Assembly: GCA_949126835.1 (NCBI GenBank)
Contig: OX421505.1
Coordinates: 3,281,587-3,345,586 of the forward strand
Reading direction: 5' to 3'
Source of the DNA: Anisus vortex
Lineage: Eukaryota; Mollusca; Gastropoda; Planorbidae
Length of the DNA stretch: 64,000 bases
The notes under the pieces: model-generated
The model's input: the letters and a program-made list of their open reading frames with translations, nothing else
Database searches by the model: none
Told to the model about the DNA's origin: nothing
Shown here: piece by piece, positions 49,456-61,307 of the stretch
How positions within the stretch are numbered: the stretch's first letter is position 1
Layout of the letters: each line of letters opens with the position of its first letter
Made by a program: the position numbers and the translations under genes

Positions 49456-49671
49456 GATGCCTTCTCCCCCTACCGGCACGGTAGTCTTTGCAACGGGCTG
49501 AAAATTCAATATAAAGCTTAAATACATGTTTGCCGAAATGGCATCGCCCCAGTATCTGAAATATCCGCCCCTTGCCTAACTGAGCTTCTTAAACGTTCAC
49601 ACGCTTAGCAAACAAAATGCATTGAACTTAAGCAGAATGCGCTTTTTTGCACATTAATACATGCGTTAAGC

Positions 49672-49930
49672 GGCACGTTGGCCTAGCGGGAGCGCGTTCA
49701 GCAAATGTACTGAATGTCATTGGTTCAAATCCTGGTGAAGGCTAGGATTATTTCGCAGGACTCGAGGGTATCCCTGAGTCTACCCAGCCCTGGTGGGTAC
49801 CTGACCTTAGTTAAGATGGCTGGGCATTGTTCTGGCCACACATCCCTAGTATGCCATGGCCACTGAAACTGGTGAACGCTGCTTCACCAGCCCTATGATC
49901 AATTTGGTCCGACGAGTACTTTACTTCCTT
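49672..49930 (+). mobile_element. tRNA-derived SINE copy
   Basis: Head CGGCACGTTGGCCTAGCGGG, B-box GGTTCAAATCCTGGTGAAGG, GTGGGTACCTGACCTTAG and the standard body to CAATTTGGTCCGACGAGTAC. Confidence 0.85.
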
Positions 49931-50371
49931 CTTACGCCACTAGTCTATGCCAAACTATCTTACAGTATGAAAAATGTATATACGTAGGCCTATATATTAT
50001 GTATAAATAGATTTTTCTAAGACGTTTTTCAAGGTCCGCGCAAAAATAGAAGTTAGCTTTGTTTTGTTTTTGTTAATTGGGGGATGGGGGGCTAGTGGGT
50101 AGCCTAAGCAAGAATAGAGAAATAAAATTAGCATTTGTATTAAGAAACTATACTTAAGTTGTAAGACCATTAACAATAAGACTAACACAGCTATGCAATA
50201 CTAGCTATGTTATGCTGTAGAGGGATACAGAATGAAAAAAACAAAAAAACTACATTTTATAAGAACACACACAAACACACCAGTAGCGTAGTCAGGGGGG
50301 AGCAGGATCGCTCCCCCTACGAAAATTTTCTAAATAAAAGGGCCTATTCGGGAAAAAAAGATTTCATTAAT

Positions 50372-50520
50372 AATGGGGCGTATTGCTGCTGAGAGTGAAC
50401 ACCCTTGCCCCTTATACAAGTCAATCTTTTATGACTGACTTGTAATTTACAAGTCAGTCATAAAAGATTGACTTGTATAAGGGGCAAGGGTGTTCACTCT
50501 CAGCAGCAATACGGCCCATT
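50372..50520. repeat. 149-nt near-perfect palindrome
   Basis: Two 74-bp arms around a single central base at 50446; the only mismatch is 50378/50514. Arms run from AATGGGGCGTATTGCTGCTG through ATGACTGACTTGTAA and back. Confidence 0.97.
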
Positions 50521-50584
50521 TAACAAGCCACGAAACACAATTTATGCTGTTTTTTGTTTTCTTTAAAATTACATTTCAACAATT

Positions 50585-51620
50585 TAATTTATTACAATAA
50601 TTTTGAATCATTCAGCGTGCCAACAGCGTGAAAGTCAAACTGATCAACTATATTATTTGTATAAGACAATTTATTTAGTACCGTAGCAAGACCAAGACCA
50701 AAAGAAAAGGAGCGTAAAAGAGAAAGAAAATCGTTTAAGCGTTTTATATTTAATAAAAAATTAACCTGTTTGTTATTATCAGATTTAAAAAAAAAATCCA
50801 TACATACCTAAACCTCTATTGCATTACTCAACTTACACATTAATAGTTATTAGCATTTGAATTTAGTTGTCAATATATTGTAGCTAGTAATGTCTTTCCA
50901 GTCTTTATTGTTTGATCTCAGAATTACTGAGATATATGGCGTCAATTTGTACACTAAAGTACAAGTTCAGATTAGCGAAAGAAATACGTAGTCATCATAC
51001 AAACTGGGTAGTTATTGTAAGGTTTAAAGTTGTACATATACATTTTTTATTCTTAATATATTTTTATAATTTTCAACTATCTTGTGTAATTTGATCATTT
51101 TAGAGTTATAAATATTGTAATGCAATAATTTTAATAAAAGAAAACAAAAAAAAATACATATTAGAAATATTAATGTAAAGAAAATTGGTTAATTATCTCC
51201 CTTCAAGTAAAGTCTCCAAATTTGATGTTAGTGATACCAAACGAGTTAATTGTTTTAATATAGATCTAACTATTGTACTTGTGAAAATGCTCATCTATCT
51301 TAATTTGCCTTAAATTAGGGAAAGAGTTAATGTTTTTAAATTGATTTCACGGAAAAATTTTAAATTGATTTCACGGAAAGATATGCCCAGTTTCAATGCT
51401 ATACCATTTTAGTGGCCCAACACTTCAAGTGCTTTTGGGACCAGTCTTGTAAATGGAACTTTAACTCACTAAAACGTGTCGCCATGTCATTCAGAAACAT
51501 TGGCTCCAACAGTCATTTCTCCTCATTCAATAACGCATTTTTTCCCATTAAGATTCATCTTAATTGCTTCCAGACAAGAAAAGAATCTATCCAAGACTAT
51601 ACCTATACTCCGTATGACTT
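50585..51620 (-). mobile_element. hAT-A copy 5, reverse, both ends lost
   Basis: ATTCAGCGTGCCAACAGCGT, the hairpin ATCTCAG-AATTA-CTGAGAT at 50915-50933, and CATGTCATTCAGAAACATTG match reverse hAT-A. Confidence 0.65.
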
Positions 51621-52382
51621 ATGAGCAGTAGATGCAATCAATTTTGCAGAAATTCTCATCACTATTAGCTGCAAGGAAAAGAATCGTGAATGGTTAAATA
51701 AAAACTGCACTATTAAACAGTGTTTGTATCCTGAGGCACGGAAGTTTCTTATAACACTTGATACGTACGAATTCTCAGTTATTCTATTAATCTGGGAAAA
51801 TTGCTAAAAGTGGGGCCTTTTTCCTAAAATTTCGCTCCCTTTAGCGTTAAAACCTGGCTACGCCACTGGCACACACACCCGCGCACATTAAACACAAGGA
51901 CAAATTATTTTACATGGCAGGAACTACTTTAAACAAGCATTTAGTGCACACAATTATTTAATCATAATGCAATGTACTTTCATAGAAAAACAAAATTGAA
52001 GTATTAAACCAATAGGAATCTCCTTCTGACAATGTTTCGATAACCGAGACTTGCTTAAAAATTGTGTTGTTTCTGTTATACAAAGCTTTGTCGTATATTT
52101 GTTTCTTAGTATAATTAAACTATTAATTTCTTTGGCTATGGACAGGGCCGTCTTATCAACCTCACGTCATGAGGGGGCAGAGGCGGGAGGGGAGATAGCT
52201 TCATCTCTTTGAAATTTGCCTCCCCCCCCCCGCCTCACCTCAACCCTCATTCCAAAACTTGTGTAACTTTATTTGTTACTTGATTGAGAGACTTTGGAGG
52301 TCAAGGTTACTCATTGCGTGAGTGCTCCCGCCCTCTCTAATTATTGCTAAGACGGCCCTGACTGCATATCTGTACATTATCT

Positions 52383-52529
52383 CAGGGGTCGGCAACGATC
52401 TGTGCCAAAATAAGATTTCTAATTCATTCAGCGCGCAAACCGCCAAAGAGGCATGCTCTTCGAGTAATCAATGTTTTTTTAGAAGAGGCATGCATTATTT
52501 CTTTTTGCCGACCCCCCCCCCCCCTCTGC
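52383..52529. mobile_element. Short hAT-A MITE 89 bp upstream of Rim exon 5
   Basis: CAGGGGTCGGCAACGATCTG at the left and TTTTTGCCGACCCCC at the right, flanked by CATTATCT and CATTATAT (7/8). Confidence 0.7.
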
Positions 52530-52618
52530 CATTATATCATATTGTTTCTGTGTTGTTGATGTTGTTTGTTTATATTATTTTTATGGCCTCTGATATCCTC
52601 CAATGCTATTCACTGTAG

Positions 52619-52875
52619 GGGAACTAGATAGCGGACACGGTAGCCAGACTTTTAGGTCCAGCCACGGCCGGTCCAAACACACCGAGTGGCCCACAATGTA
52701 CGATAGCCTTCACAAGCCCACCTTGTACGATACGGGCCGCGGCACGAGCCTCGAAACGGAGAGCGGATCGTCGGAGCCGCAGGTCAAGGACAGCGGAAAT
52801 GACACGGGGATGTCCTCCAGTAGCAACCAGACCCTGAACAACGCGGACGAGCTACTGTCCAGGCGCCAGACGAAG
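52619..52875 (+). CDS. Rim: RIM exon 5, linker before the PDZ region
   Basis: After ATTCACTGTAG, GG completes the G left by exon 4 (phase 1), giving GELDSGHGSQTFRSSHGRSK directly after SVSEKG. The following HTEWPTMYDSLHKPTLYDT, SLETESGSSEPQVKDSGND and TGMSSSSNQTLNNADELLS are hydrophilic and serine-rich. It ends RRQTK at AAG|GTAGAT, phase 0. GELD after SEKG fits the acidic residues that follow this point in vertebrate RIM (from memory). The exon is GC-rich against AT-rich flanks. It has the same entry and exit phases as 48147-48256. Confidence 0.85.
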
Positions 52876-53024
52876 GTAGATAGATAAGTAGGGCATTGTG
52901 GGACATTGTCCTTCCCCCAGTAACTCCATCCCTTCTTTCCAGTGACTAAAGTCTGTGTACTGAGATAACTATTCTAAATCTTTTACATACGGAGTTACTA
53001 GGCGCACAGAAAATAAATCGTACA

Positions 53025-53185
53025 GAATATAGTTCCATCCGAATATAGTTCATACAGAATATAGATCATATAGAATATAGATCATGCAGTATATAGATCA
53101 TGCAGTATATAGATCTGGCAGTATATAGATCATGCAGTATATAGATCATACAGAATATAGATCATACAGAAAATATACAATACAG
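53025..53185. repeat. Short tandem repeat of TATAGATCATGCAGTA type
   Basis: About eight imperfect copies of a 16-18-bp unit (AGAATATAGATCATAC / ATAGATCATGCAGTAT). Confidence 0.85.
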
Positions 53186-53436
53186 AATGTGCAACCAAAT
53201 TTTGGAACAATTCGGTAAAAAAAATTAATTCCATTTTAGGACAAATATATCAAATATGGCGATATACTTTTCCTTACGAATCATGCATGTAGCGTTTACA
53301 TTGTAAAATAATTCTTATAAAAATTGTTAAAACACTCTGCACTAAAATACATTAATAAGTAAATTGCCGCGTAACAGTTAATCGTTAAATAAATATAAAT
53401 ACTAATTTGTTTCATTTTTTTTTATTTGATTCGTAG

Positions 53437-53454
53437 GTCACAAATATGCAAGAG
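53437..53454 (+). CDS. Rim: Candidate RIM microexon, 18 nt
   Basis: GTCACAAATATGCAAGAG encodes VTNMQE, phase 0 to phase 0. It is preceded by a strong pyrimidine tract (TTTCATTTTTTTTTATTTG, then ATTCGTAG) and followed by the donor GTAAAT. Both phases fit the end of exon 5 and of the alternative exon, so it could be inserted into either isoform. Support is from splice signals only; such a short match could arise by chance. Confidence 0.45.
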
Positions 53455-53758
53455 GTAAATTCCATTTTTTTCGTTTCGATATTTTTATAAACCACCAAGC
53501 AATAATCGTCCACACAATTTCCTTTTATTTTATTTTTACATTTTTGTTTTTTGGTTTGTTTCATTTATTTACTTAAATAAATCCGTTATTTTAAATTATT
53601 TCCCTGTTTTTTTTTCATTAGAAAAATGGCAATGCATTAAGTATTTAAGAGCAAAAAAAATATTTGATGTTAAAAGAAATATTTCTTAAGTGTATGCATA
53701 TCAAGGCCTATATATAATAAATGTATATTAGATAATATTTAGCACGGATAGTGTAATT

Positions 53759-53936
53759 GCCCAGTACATGAACTGTGCAACTTTTCGCCAAGTTCGTGAA
53801 TTTTGTTTTGGCATCGCTCTTGCCCAGTTCATGAAATGAGCAAATACCTGTCCAGATACCTGGGGCAAGTATATTTATTCTCATTTCATGAACTGGGCAA
53901 AAAAAAAATCAAAGTTGCCCAGTACATGAACAGGGC
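53759..53936. repeat. Cluster of a 20-bp palindromic motif (GCCCAGTTCATGAACTGGGC)
   Basis: Four clear copies with 2-4 changes each at 53759-53778, 53822-53841, 53879-53898 and 53917-53936, plus a degenerate one near 53786-53803. Each is a near-palindrome. Not part of a family I recognise. Confidence 0.8.
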
Positions 53937-53959
53937 CTTTACACTGTAAGCTTATGTGC

Positions 53960-54576
53960 GTAATAGCAACTATAGTAATTTTTAAGGCAAATTCTCGTGA
54001 TAAATATACTTACTACAGAGAATCGATAAAAATAGAAGCAGACATTACAATCAGAATCAGTTATACATTTTTGTTCATTTATTTTTCTGTTCAATTCTTT
54101 AGTTGTTCATCCTTTTAATTTACATTTTTTAATTTGTGTCGGTCCCAATTTTAATAATTTGTTTTTAAAATTTAAAATTCCAAATAAATACACTGTCTAC
54201 TGTTTTATACATTTATTTCGATCCTTCATTTTAAATGACTTATCACACCAGACACACCTACCACTTTAATCTTTCCGTGCGTTTAAACACCATTAATCAA
54301 CACCAATTGTAGATTTTTTTTAAACACACAGTGCAACACTTTACTTTTGCGTTTTATTAAAAGCACATTTTGTTGTGTTGTTGCCATTTTCATTTTTGTT
54401 CATTGCGGGATATGTTTATCAAAGAACATTAAGTTGCAGACCGCAGAATTTCCAATTCTTTTTTTAAGCTTAACGGTGATTCTCAAATTTACGGATGAGT
54501 TAAAAAAAAATATCTGCACGTGTTATTAAAACAATTTCTTTAGAATTTGATCCCAAAGACTATATATATATATATA
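53960..54576. other. No supported gene
   Basis: AT-rich; short open frame 54347-54529 unrecognised. Confidence 0.4.
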
Positions 54577-54862
54577 CAGTGCTTTTTTTGTAAAAAAAAT
54601 AGGTGCCGGTACTCAGTGATGGATTGCCTAACTTTAAAAAAAAGTTTCGCATTTTATATTTTAATTCTTATTACGCGCAATTTTAAAATAATTCCATTTT
54701 AACAAATTTATAATATAATAAATTAATAATAAACGTTAAAATACAAGAACACAATATTTTTACATATAAAAAACATATAAAAATACAAATATTTTTTTTC
54801 CCTACATTGAAAAAAATGCCGGTACGACGTACCGGTGCGTACCGTCACCGAAAAATGCACTG
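54577..54862. mobile_element. hAT-type MITE, 286 bp
   Basis: Ends CAGTGCTTTTTTTG and the inverse of CGAAAAATGCACTG, with GGTGCCGGTACTC and GTACCGGTGCGTACC inside. TATATATA flanks both ends (8/8, but in low-complexity DNA). Confidence 0.7.
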
Positions 54863-55142
54863 TATATATATATTTATATACCGTATATATATATATGCCA
54901 AAAAGCTGGAATAATATATAAAAATAATAATAATAATATCTGTATAGTGCTGCCAACAAACATAATGTAAGCTCAGAGCGCATTTAACATACTATTAGGA
55001 ACACGGATATAATCTCTAGGCTTAGAAATATAAAGTTAATTGATGATTTAAAACTGTACAAACATGGGACTAAGCAATTTAATGAAACATTGAACGGACC
55101 TGACATAAAAGTAAGACAGTATGGGTCTAAAACATATTTAGC

Positions 55143-55693
<551 letters not shown>

Positions 55694-55974
55694 TGATACT
55701 GGAAGCAAAGGAAATCAATTAGCCAAGTCAGAAAAAAACAATCAACAAATCACCTCAACCAACAAACATCGATAATAAAAATTGATCAACTTAACAACAT
55801 TTTATTAAACTGTTTTACAAGCTTTGGATACACTTTGAAGTCATAGCGACTCTGTATCTATGGCAGTCATTTGGTTTTATATTCAACGTAATTTCCTCAA
55901 TCGTTTTTTTTTAAATGGGTCGTTCACTCTTTTATATTCCCCGTTCTCTCCATTGACTGCGTATTCTTTTTTAA
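55694..55974. other. No recognisable feature
   Basis: AT-rich intron DNA. Confidence 0.35.
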
Positions 55975-56160
55975 CATTTTCCGCGTATTCTTTCTTCCCG
56001 AGTGGCATCCGGGGATGGAATGGGTTTCCTGAAAAGAAAAAAAAATGACAAAAATACCAGTAAATTAATATCAAAATGCAAAACAGGACTCAGTCCACAG
56101 ATATGCGTAGAAAGCAATAACCGTATGTAAAGGAGCGTCTGCAATATATAAGATACGATC
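55975..56160 (+). mobile_element. LINE-B 3' fragment
   Basis: Encodes YSFFPSGIRGWNGFPE, then a decayed GCGTAGAAAGCAATAACC and GGAGCGTCTGCAATATATAA end with a short ATAAGAT tail. Confidence 0.75.
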
Positions 56161-56814
56161 TGTAATATATTGATTTTAGATTCCATATATAGATAGTGCG
56201 ACCATTACTCCGAAATATAATCTAAACAAACTGGGCATGTACAGGCCATTGTTTTTTCGAACAGAATTTTTTTTTTAAACCGTATCGTTTAAAGACATGC
56301 TTTCTAAAGAAAATACGAAACTCTTCTTATTGTTGGTAAATAAACTGGTGCTGGGCTATTTTTAGTAACAATTAAAACAAAATGGCGAAAGCTATCCACA
56401 ACGCTAGTTCCCCTAAAGCTTCTTTTTTAATTTCATATGCACGCATGCGCATCGAAGCACTTTTTGTTGTTTTGTACTCTCAGCTTTTTATGTAGTTTAT
56501 TTTTTACTTCTTTGCATGGATGTGTATTTTTTTTTAGAAACTATATTTTGTTTCGTTGTCTTTATGGGATTTCATGTTTTTGATTAGCGACGGAAAATTT
56601 AGGGAAGCAGACGACGGAAGTGAGAAATGCACAGCAGTGACTGGCGGTTATGAAGGCGATGGGTATTTAGTAGAACACACAGTGTGTCTGATACATTCAT
56701 TCATCTGATACTCATACACACACTTATACACTGATACACACTTACACACGAACACGCATACGCAATCAAAACACACACTCATGCTAACGCACACACAATT
56801 AAAATGTTATTTAT
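56161..56814. other. No supported gene; CA-type repeats 56700-56800
   Basis: No recognisable coding content. Confidence 0.4.
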
Positions 56815-56935
56815 TGCTCAGAGAGCACAACACGTCTTATCGACGGTGGAAAAAACGTGGAAAACACGAAAAAATGTAGAAACCACGTGTTGTTGTTTTT
56901 TGCACCGTCGATACGACGTGTAGTGCCCGCTGAGC
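56815..56935. mobile_element. Short palindromic MITE, family F, copy 2
   Basis: About 34-bp inverted ends: TGCTCAGAGAGCACAACACG / CGTGTAGTGCCCGCTGAGCA, and TTATCGACGGTG / CACCGTCGATACG. Same family as 454-545. Confidence 0.75.
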
Positions 56936-57305
56936 ATTAAAGGGACTTAAAGGGTTAAAGCTTTTCGTACCCTCACAATCCATAATATATATTTATATAT
57001 ATATTGATGGTGCAAGTTTGAATTCTTAAGACGTATGCGTACACAGTGGTGCTTGTCATAGTAAGAATCATAAGGACTGTTTATATATTAATGTATTTTT
57101 GTAATAACTGAACTTACCGTAGTTGTGTGCTAAGTTGTGTGCTAAGCGAAAGCTCATTGGTGCCCTCTCACTTTGACCTTTATTCCCTAAGCACGACCTT
57201 ATTTCAGTCAACGGTTAATATACCCCTGCAATTAATCCTCGTTGCACATATATATACAAACTGATCGATACATGCACAACTCACACATACACACTAATAA
57301 TATTA

Positions 57306-57342
<37 letters not shown>

Positions 57343-57834
57343 GTTTATCTGTCTCTCTCTATATATATATATATATATAAATACAAATGCGGGTCTGTTG
57401 TCGCCTGGCTAAGATCTTGTTGACTATGAAATAATACGCTCAAGCCTCTCGATATATGTTTAAATAAGAGTTAAATGCCAGGACGTACAATAATAAAATT
57501 TAACATCACTGGTCGATAACAGGTAGTTTTATTATCGCTAAAAAAAAATAACAACGACAACATACAACACCAATATAAACATAATATGTATATATATGTC
57601 AGAACATTGACAGCAATCCATATGCATGTTCCAGGGCCAGCCGACCGTAAACAATAAGAAAAAAAAAAACAACTAATTAGCGAAAAATATGTTCTCACTA
57701 TAGTTTTTATCGTTGTTTTTATTTTTTTTTCTCTTAACAAAACAAATTGTAATCATTCGTTTCTCCGTAATTTTGACGGGCATAAATCCTAGTATATATA
57801 TATATAGGCCTACTATTATAAAATTGCTAATATA
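56936..57834. other. No supported gene; (ATCT)n at 57306-57342 and (TA)n at 57358-57378
   Basis: Only simple repeats are clear. Confidence 0.45.
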
Positions 57835-58249
57835 AAATTGCATTTACAAGGACGAGGTCAAACAGCACTTGTACTGTTAGATCACTTAAATGGATTTGCA
57901 TTGAAACTGAACATATATCTTGCTCTGAAATTAATTTCAAAACATTTTAAGGGTAGGGATTTTGACAATCTTAAAATGCAACAAGCTGAACAAGGAACCT
58001 GCTTAGGAAAATCATCTGCTATACTCAACTTTCAGCTTTTGATCCAACTTACACTTGTGAACACATTTTATCGCACATGAAAGCTGTTTTTAAGGTTACA
58101 AATAGGTTGCTTACACCCGACCATCCAGAAGTGACTAAATATGTACATGACTTTGAACAATTAGCACAGAGCGTGTGAGGTCAAAACGCATATTAAATGA
58201 TCGGTCTTCAAATTAATTACATTCAAAATTGTTTTTAAGATCATCTTCT

Positions 58250-59225
58250 TTCATCATCATCATCAATCCCATGACTGTTGTGGTCGTTGGGGGGGGGGGG
58301 CAAATGGACACCACATCATTCAACTTTCTCCACTTTTGCCTATTTTATCTGATATATTACAGACGCTCCTTCTATAAAGAAGATTACAGCGTCTTACGCT
58401 CATCCGTGGACCGAGTTTATTGTTGCATCTTTATTAATGTTTTATATGATGTAAATGATGTTAAGTTAATGGTTTTCCTGGTTGGTTCAGGTAACCCATT
58501 CCATGCCCGAATGCCACTCGGGAAGAAAGAGTACTTATACGCATTTGTTCTTGCATAAGGGATAAGTAAAGTGTTTTTGTCTTTATGTTTATCTGAGCTT
58601 TGCAACAGGTTGTTATTGAGTTGTATTTCTAAATTGGAGTTTTATGCCTTATGTATTATTACTACTTTACTTTTTTGCCCTTCTTTCCTCTATTGTTTCT
58701 AGGTTTAGTTATTTTACTAATGTTGTTACTCTTGTCAGTTGGGAATATTCGCAGCTCTTTTCTGAATGTGTTTTAGTTTTTGGTTGATGGGTCCCACACA
58801 GATACTGCATATTCTAGTATAGGCCTAACTAATGTGAGACAACATTTAGTTTTATATTCGTATAATATTTGTAAACGTTCCTTTTATGAATCATGATGTT
58901 TTGTTTGATTTTTTAATTACATCATCAATATGAGGGTTCCAAGATAACTTCTATTATAATATATTTCTCCTAAGTTTCTTGAGGGTTTGTCAATAGTTGA
59001 ATCAACTGCAGCCCTGTCCAATACCTTACATTGTAGAACCAGCATCTCCGCTGACGGTCTCTCCGACGTTCACCTTCTACAGTGACCGGGCCATGTCAGT
59101 TTGTGCCGTTTGATTGTTGCCCTAATGTTTTCTTGAGGGCAGGCAATTGAGGCTAATCCGTCCCCCATATACGCATCATTCCTTTGTTCTACGTAGGAGA
59201 TTCGAAGTATTTTTCTCATGCATTT
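58250..59225 (+). mobile_element. Repeat R copy 1, interrupted by LINE-B
   Basis: CATGACTGTTGTGGTCGTTG ... CTCCACTTTTGCCTATTTTA (58268-58338) and TTGTCAATAGTTGAATCAAC, CCAGCATCTCCGCTGACGG (58987-59060) align with the uninterrupted copy at 60240-60420. The right part to 59225 is unassigned retroelement-like sequence. Confidence 0.55.
58337..58976 (-). mobile_element. LINE-B copy inserted in repeat R
   Basis: 3' side at the left: TTATCTGATATATTACAGAC, CTCCTTCTATAAAGAAGAT. Minus-strand text YKYSFFPSGIRAWNGLPEP and, further right, the LEYAVS..P.NQK region of the reverse transcriptase. Three layers deep: hAT-A > R > LINE-B. Confidence 0.7.
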
Positions 59226-60239
59226 ATTTTCGAAAGTCTGCAACTTGTTTTCTTTAATTATTAAACATAATAAATGTCGGTAATTCTAAAAAAAAATATT
59301 GTATTTCTTTATTTTAATAAAAATAAGAGTCTTATTTAGTAGCATTATATTGTGTAGGCCTTATAGTTGTAATTAGACTAGAATGCTGAAAGAAACTCCT
59401 AAAATCGACAAAAATCAAAGTAGGAAATGTTTATTTACATCTAACTGTTTAACGTAGGCCTAAATTAATTTTTGACGCCTTATTAAATCTTAAAATAAAT
59501 ACCAAAATGTCAAATTTTTATAAAAATAATAGTAGTTGAACAATAACATTAGTTATAGTGCAAAACATTACTTTTGTTGCATCGATATTGAATCAGATTT
59601 CGAAACTTTATTTTTATTTCAAGGGAGATAAATAACATATTTACTTTTGTTAATAGGCCTATCACTAACACGTTTGTTTTGTTTTTTTTCTTTTATTAAA
59701 TAATATTTACAGTTTATAGTTTTAAAATGATCCAACCATGAAAAAGTGTTGAAAATTATATAAATATTGTATAATTAAAGAATGTATATGTACTTTTGTA
59801 AATATTACATTGACTACCCAGTTAGTATGATCACCTCACAAACATTTCACTAACTAGAAACTAATGTTAATATTAGTTAGTTACTTAGTATATTTTTTGG
59901 AATTCTCAGTTATTCTGAGAATCAAATATGAAATAACTATTGTCGATCATGCTTGGGGGCTCGAAAGAGTTGAGCGCCTCCATTGTAAAAATAAAGATTA
60001 AAATCTAACGAAGATACAGTAATTTAGTATTTCTAGAATTATATCTTGACAATATTATTTATATTATACATTGGAGTAAAAGTAGAGAAATGAAAGTGTT
60101 TCAGTTGCTCTAAATCTAGATGCAAACAAGATGATTTTCACCAACACGTTATTTTTATTAGCCTAAAAAATATTTTCCCTATGAAGGTGATAATTTGCTT
60201 TCACGCTTCCAGCTTTGCTAAATAAATTGTCGCATCGTC

Positions 60240-60840
60240 ATCAATCCATTGACTGTTGTGGTCGTTGGGGGACGGGGGGAGTGAATGGACACCTCAGCAG
60301 TCAACTTTCTCCACTCTTGCCTATTTTGAGCGGTTGTCAATAGTTGAGTCAATGGAGCCCTGTCCAATATTGTATGTTGTCGAACCAGCATCTCCGCTGA
60401 TGGCCTCTCCGACGTCCACCTTCCTCACCAAAACCCGCTTCGTCCATAGCGTCGTATTGCCGCCATCCGATCTCACCCAGGACGCTTGCGCAAAGCTTGT
60501 CATCTTTCTCCTCTTCTCCCGCTTGGATTATTGCAATTCTCTCTTAATCGGCCTCTCGGCCTTCCTTCACGGCCTCCAACGTGTCCAGAACTGCGTTGCC
60601 CGACTAATCCTCAAGATGAAGAAATCAAATCACATCACTCCTCTGCTCCGAGCTCTGCACTGGTTACCTATCAACAACCGGATCTCCTACAAGCTGGCTT
60701 CTCTCTGCTAAAGGTGCCTGAATGACTCTGCCCCAGATTACCTTCGCTCCTGTCTTGAGCTCTGCACCCAATCCCATCCACTTTGCTCGCCGTCTGACGC
60801 ACTTACATCCTTCAATACTAGAGATTAAAGCAGTATGTGA
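60240..60840 (+). pseudogene. Non-LTR LINE (Jockey/CR1/L2-like) RT C-terminal fragment
   Basis: Encodes FSRLDYCNSLLIGLSAFLHG, LQRVQNCVARLILKMKKS and ITPLLRALHWLPINNRISYK, a classic segment after the reverse transcriptase core. A frame change near 60710 leads to CLNDSAPDYLRSCLELCTQS-like text. The left part corresponds to repeat R. Confidence 0.8.
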
Positions 60841-61154
60841 TTATGTGATTATGTGATTAGGCAGAAATGACATTTCGTATTAAGTATTTAATTTTCAACT
60901 ATGTTAAAAATGATGTTAAACTATTAGAGAGAAATTGTAAACAAAGTTCTGTTAAAAGTATAACTAGAAGAGAAATAAACCTTTTGCCAATGCAAATGGA
61001 AATGACAATCTTTGTTGAACTATCAGAGACTGAAATGTGCATAATATTCTAACTTTAAAATACAACACAATACCCTACGGAATTACTTAGTAAGCCATAG
61101 AGGTAAAACATCCGTTTGGGTCGATAATTAAGGGGGTGGGTGTCTGATTTCTGC

Positions 61155-61235
61155 ATCTTCTAGGTAAGCACTTGGGAATGGAATGGGTTGCCTGAACGAA
61201 TAAGGAAAACTTAAAATAATGTATAAACAGCTGTC
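61155..61235 (+). mobile_element. LINE-B 3' fragment
   Basis: GGGAATGGAATGGGTTGCCT with ACGAATAAGGAAAACTTAA; decayed. Confidence 0.5.
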
Positions 61236-61307
61236 AAAATGCAAGACGATTTACAAAGCAAGCGATAAGTTTATACGTTTTCACAAACGTTCCTTAATAG
61301 GCCCAAA

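Larger units (their letters stand above)
50281..51868. mobile_element. hAT-D element, 1588 bp, with nested contents
   Basis: Ends CAGTAGCGTAGTCAGG and the inverse of CCTGGCTACGCCACTG. Target duplications AAACACAC (50273-50280) and GCACACAC (51869-51876), 6/8, although in CA-rich DNA. It contains the 149-nt palindrome and a reverse hAT-A fragment. Confidence 0.75.
57835..60140 (+). mobile_element. hAT-A copy 6, split by nested insertions
   Basis: The left part 57835-58240 carries the transposase tail (GCATTTACAAGGACGAGGTC; STYTCEHILSHMKA). The right part 59226-60140 resumes with TTAATTATTAAACATAATAA and the AT-rich hAT-A non-coding region, including the hairpin ATTCTCAG-TTATT-CTGAGAAT at 59905-59925. 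The interruption 58241-59225 is another repeat that itself carries a LINE-B. Confidence 0.65.
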
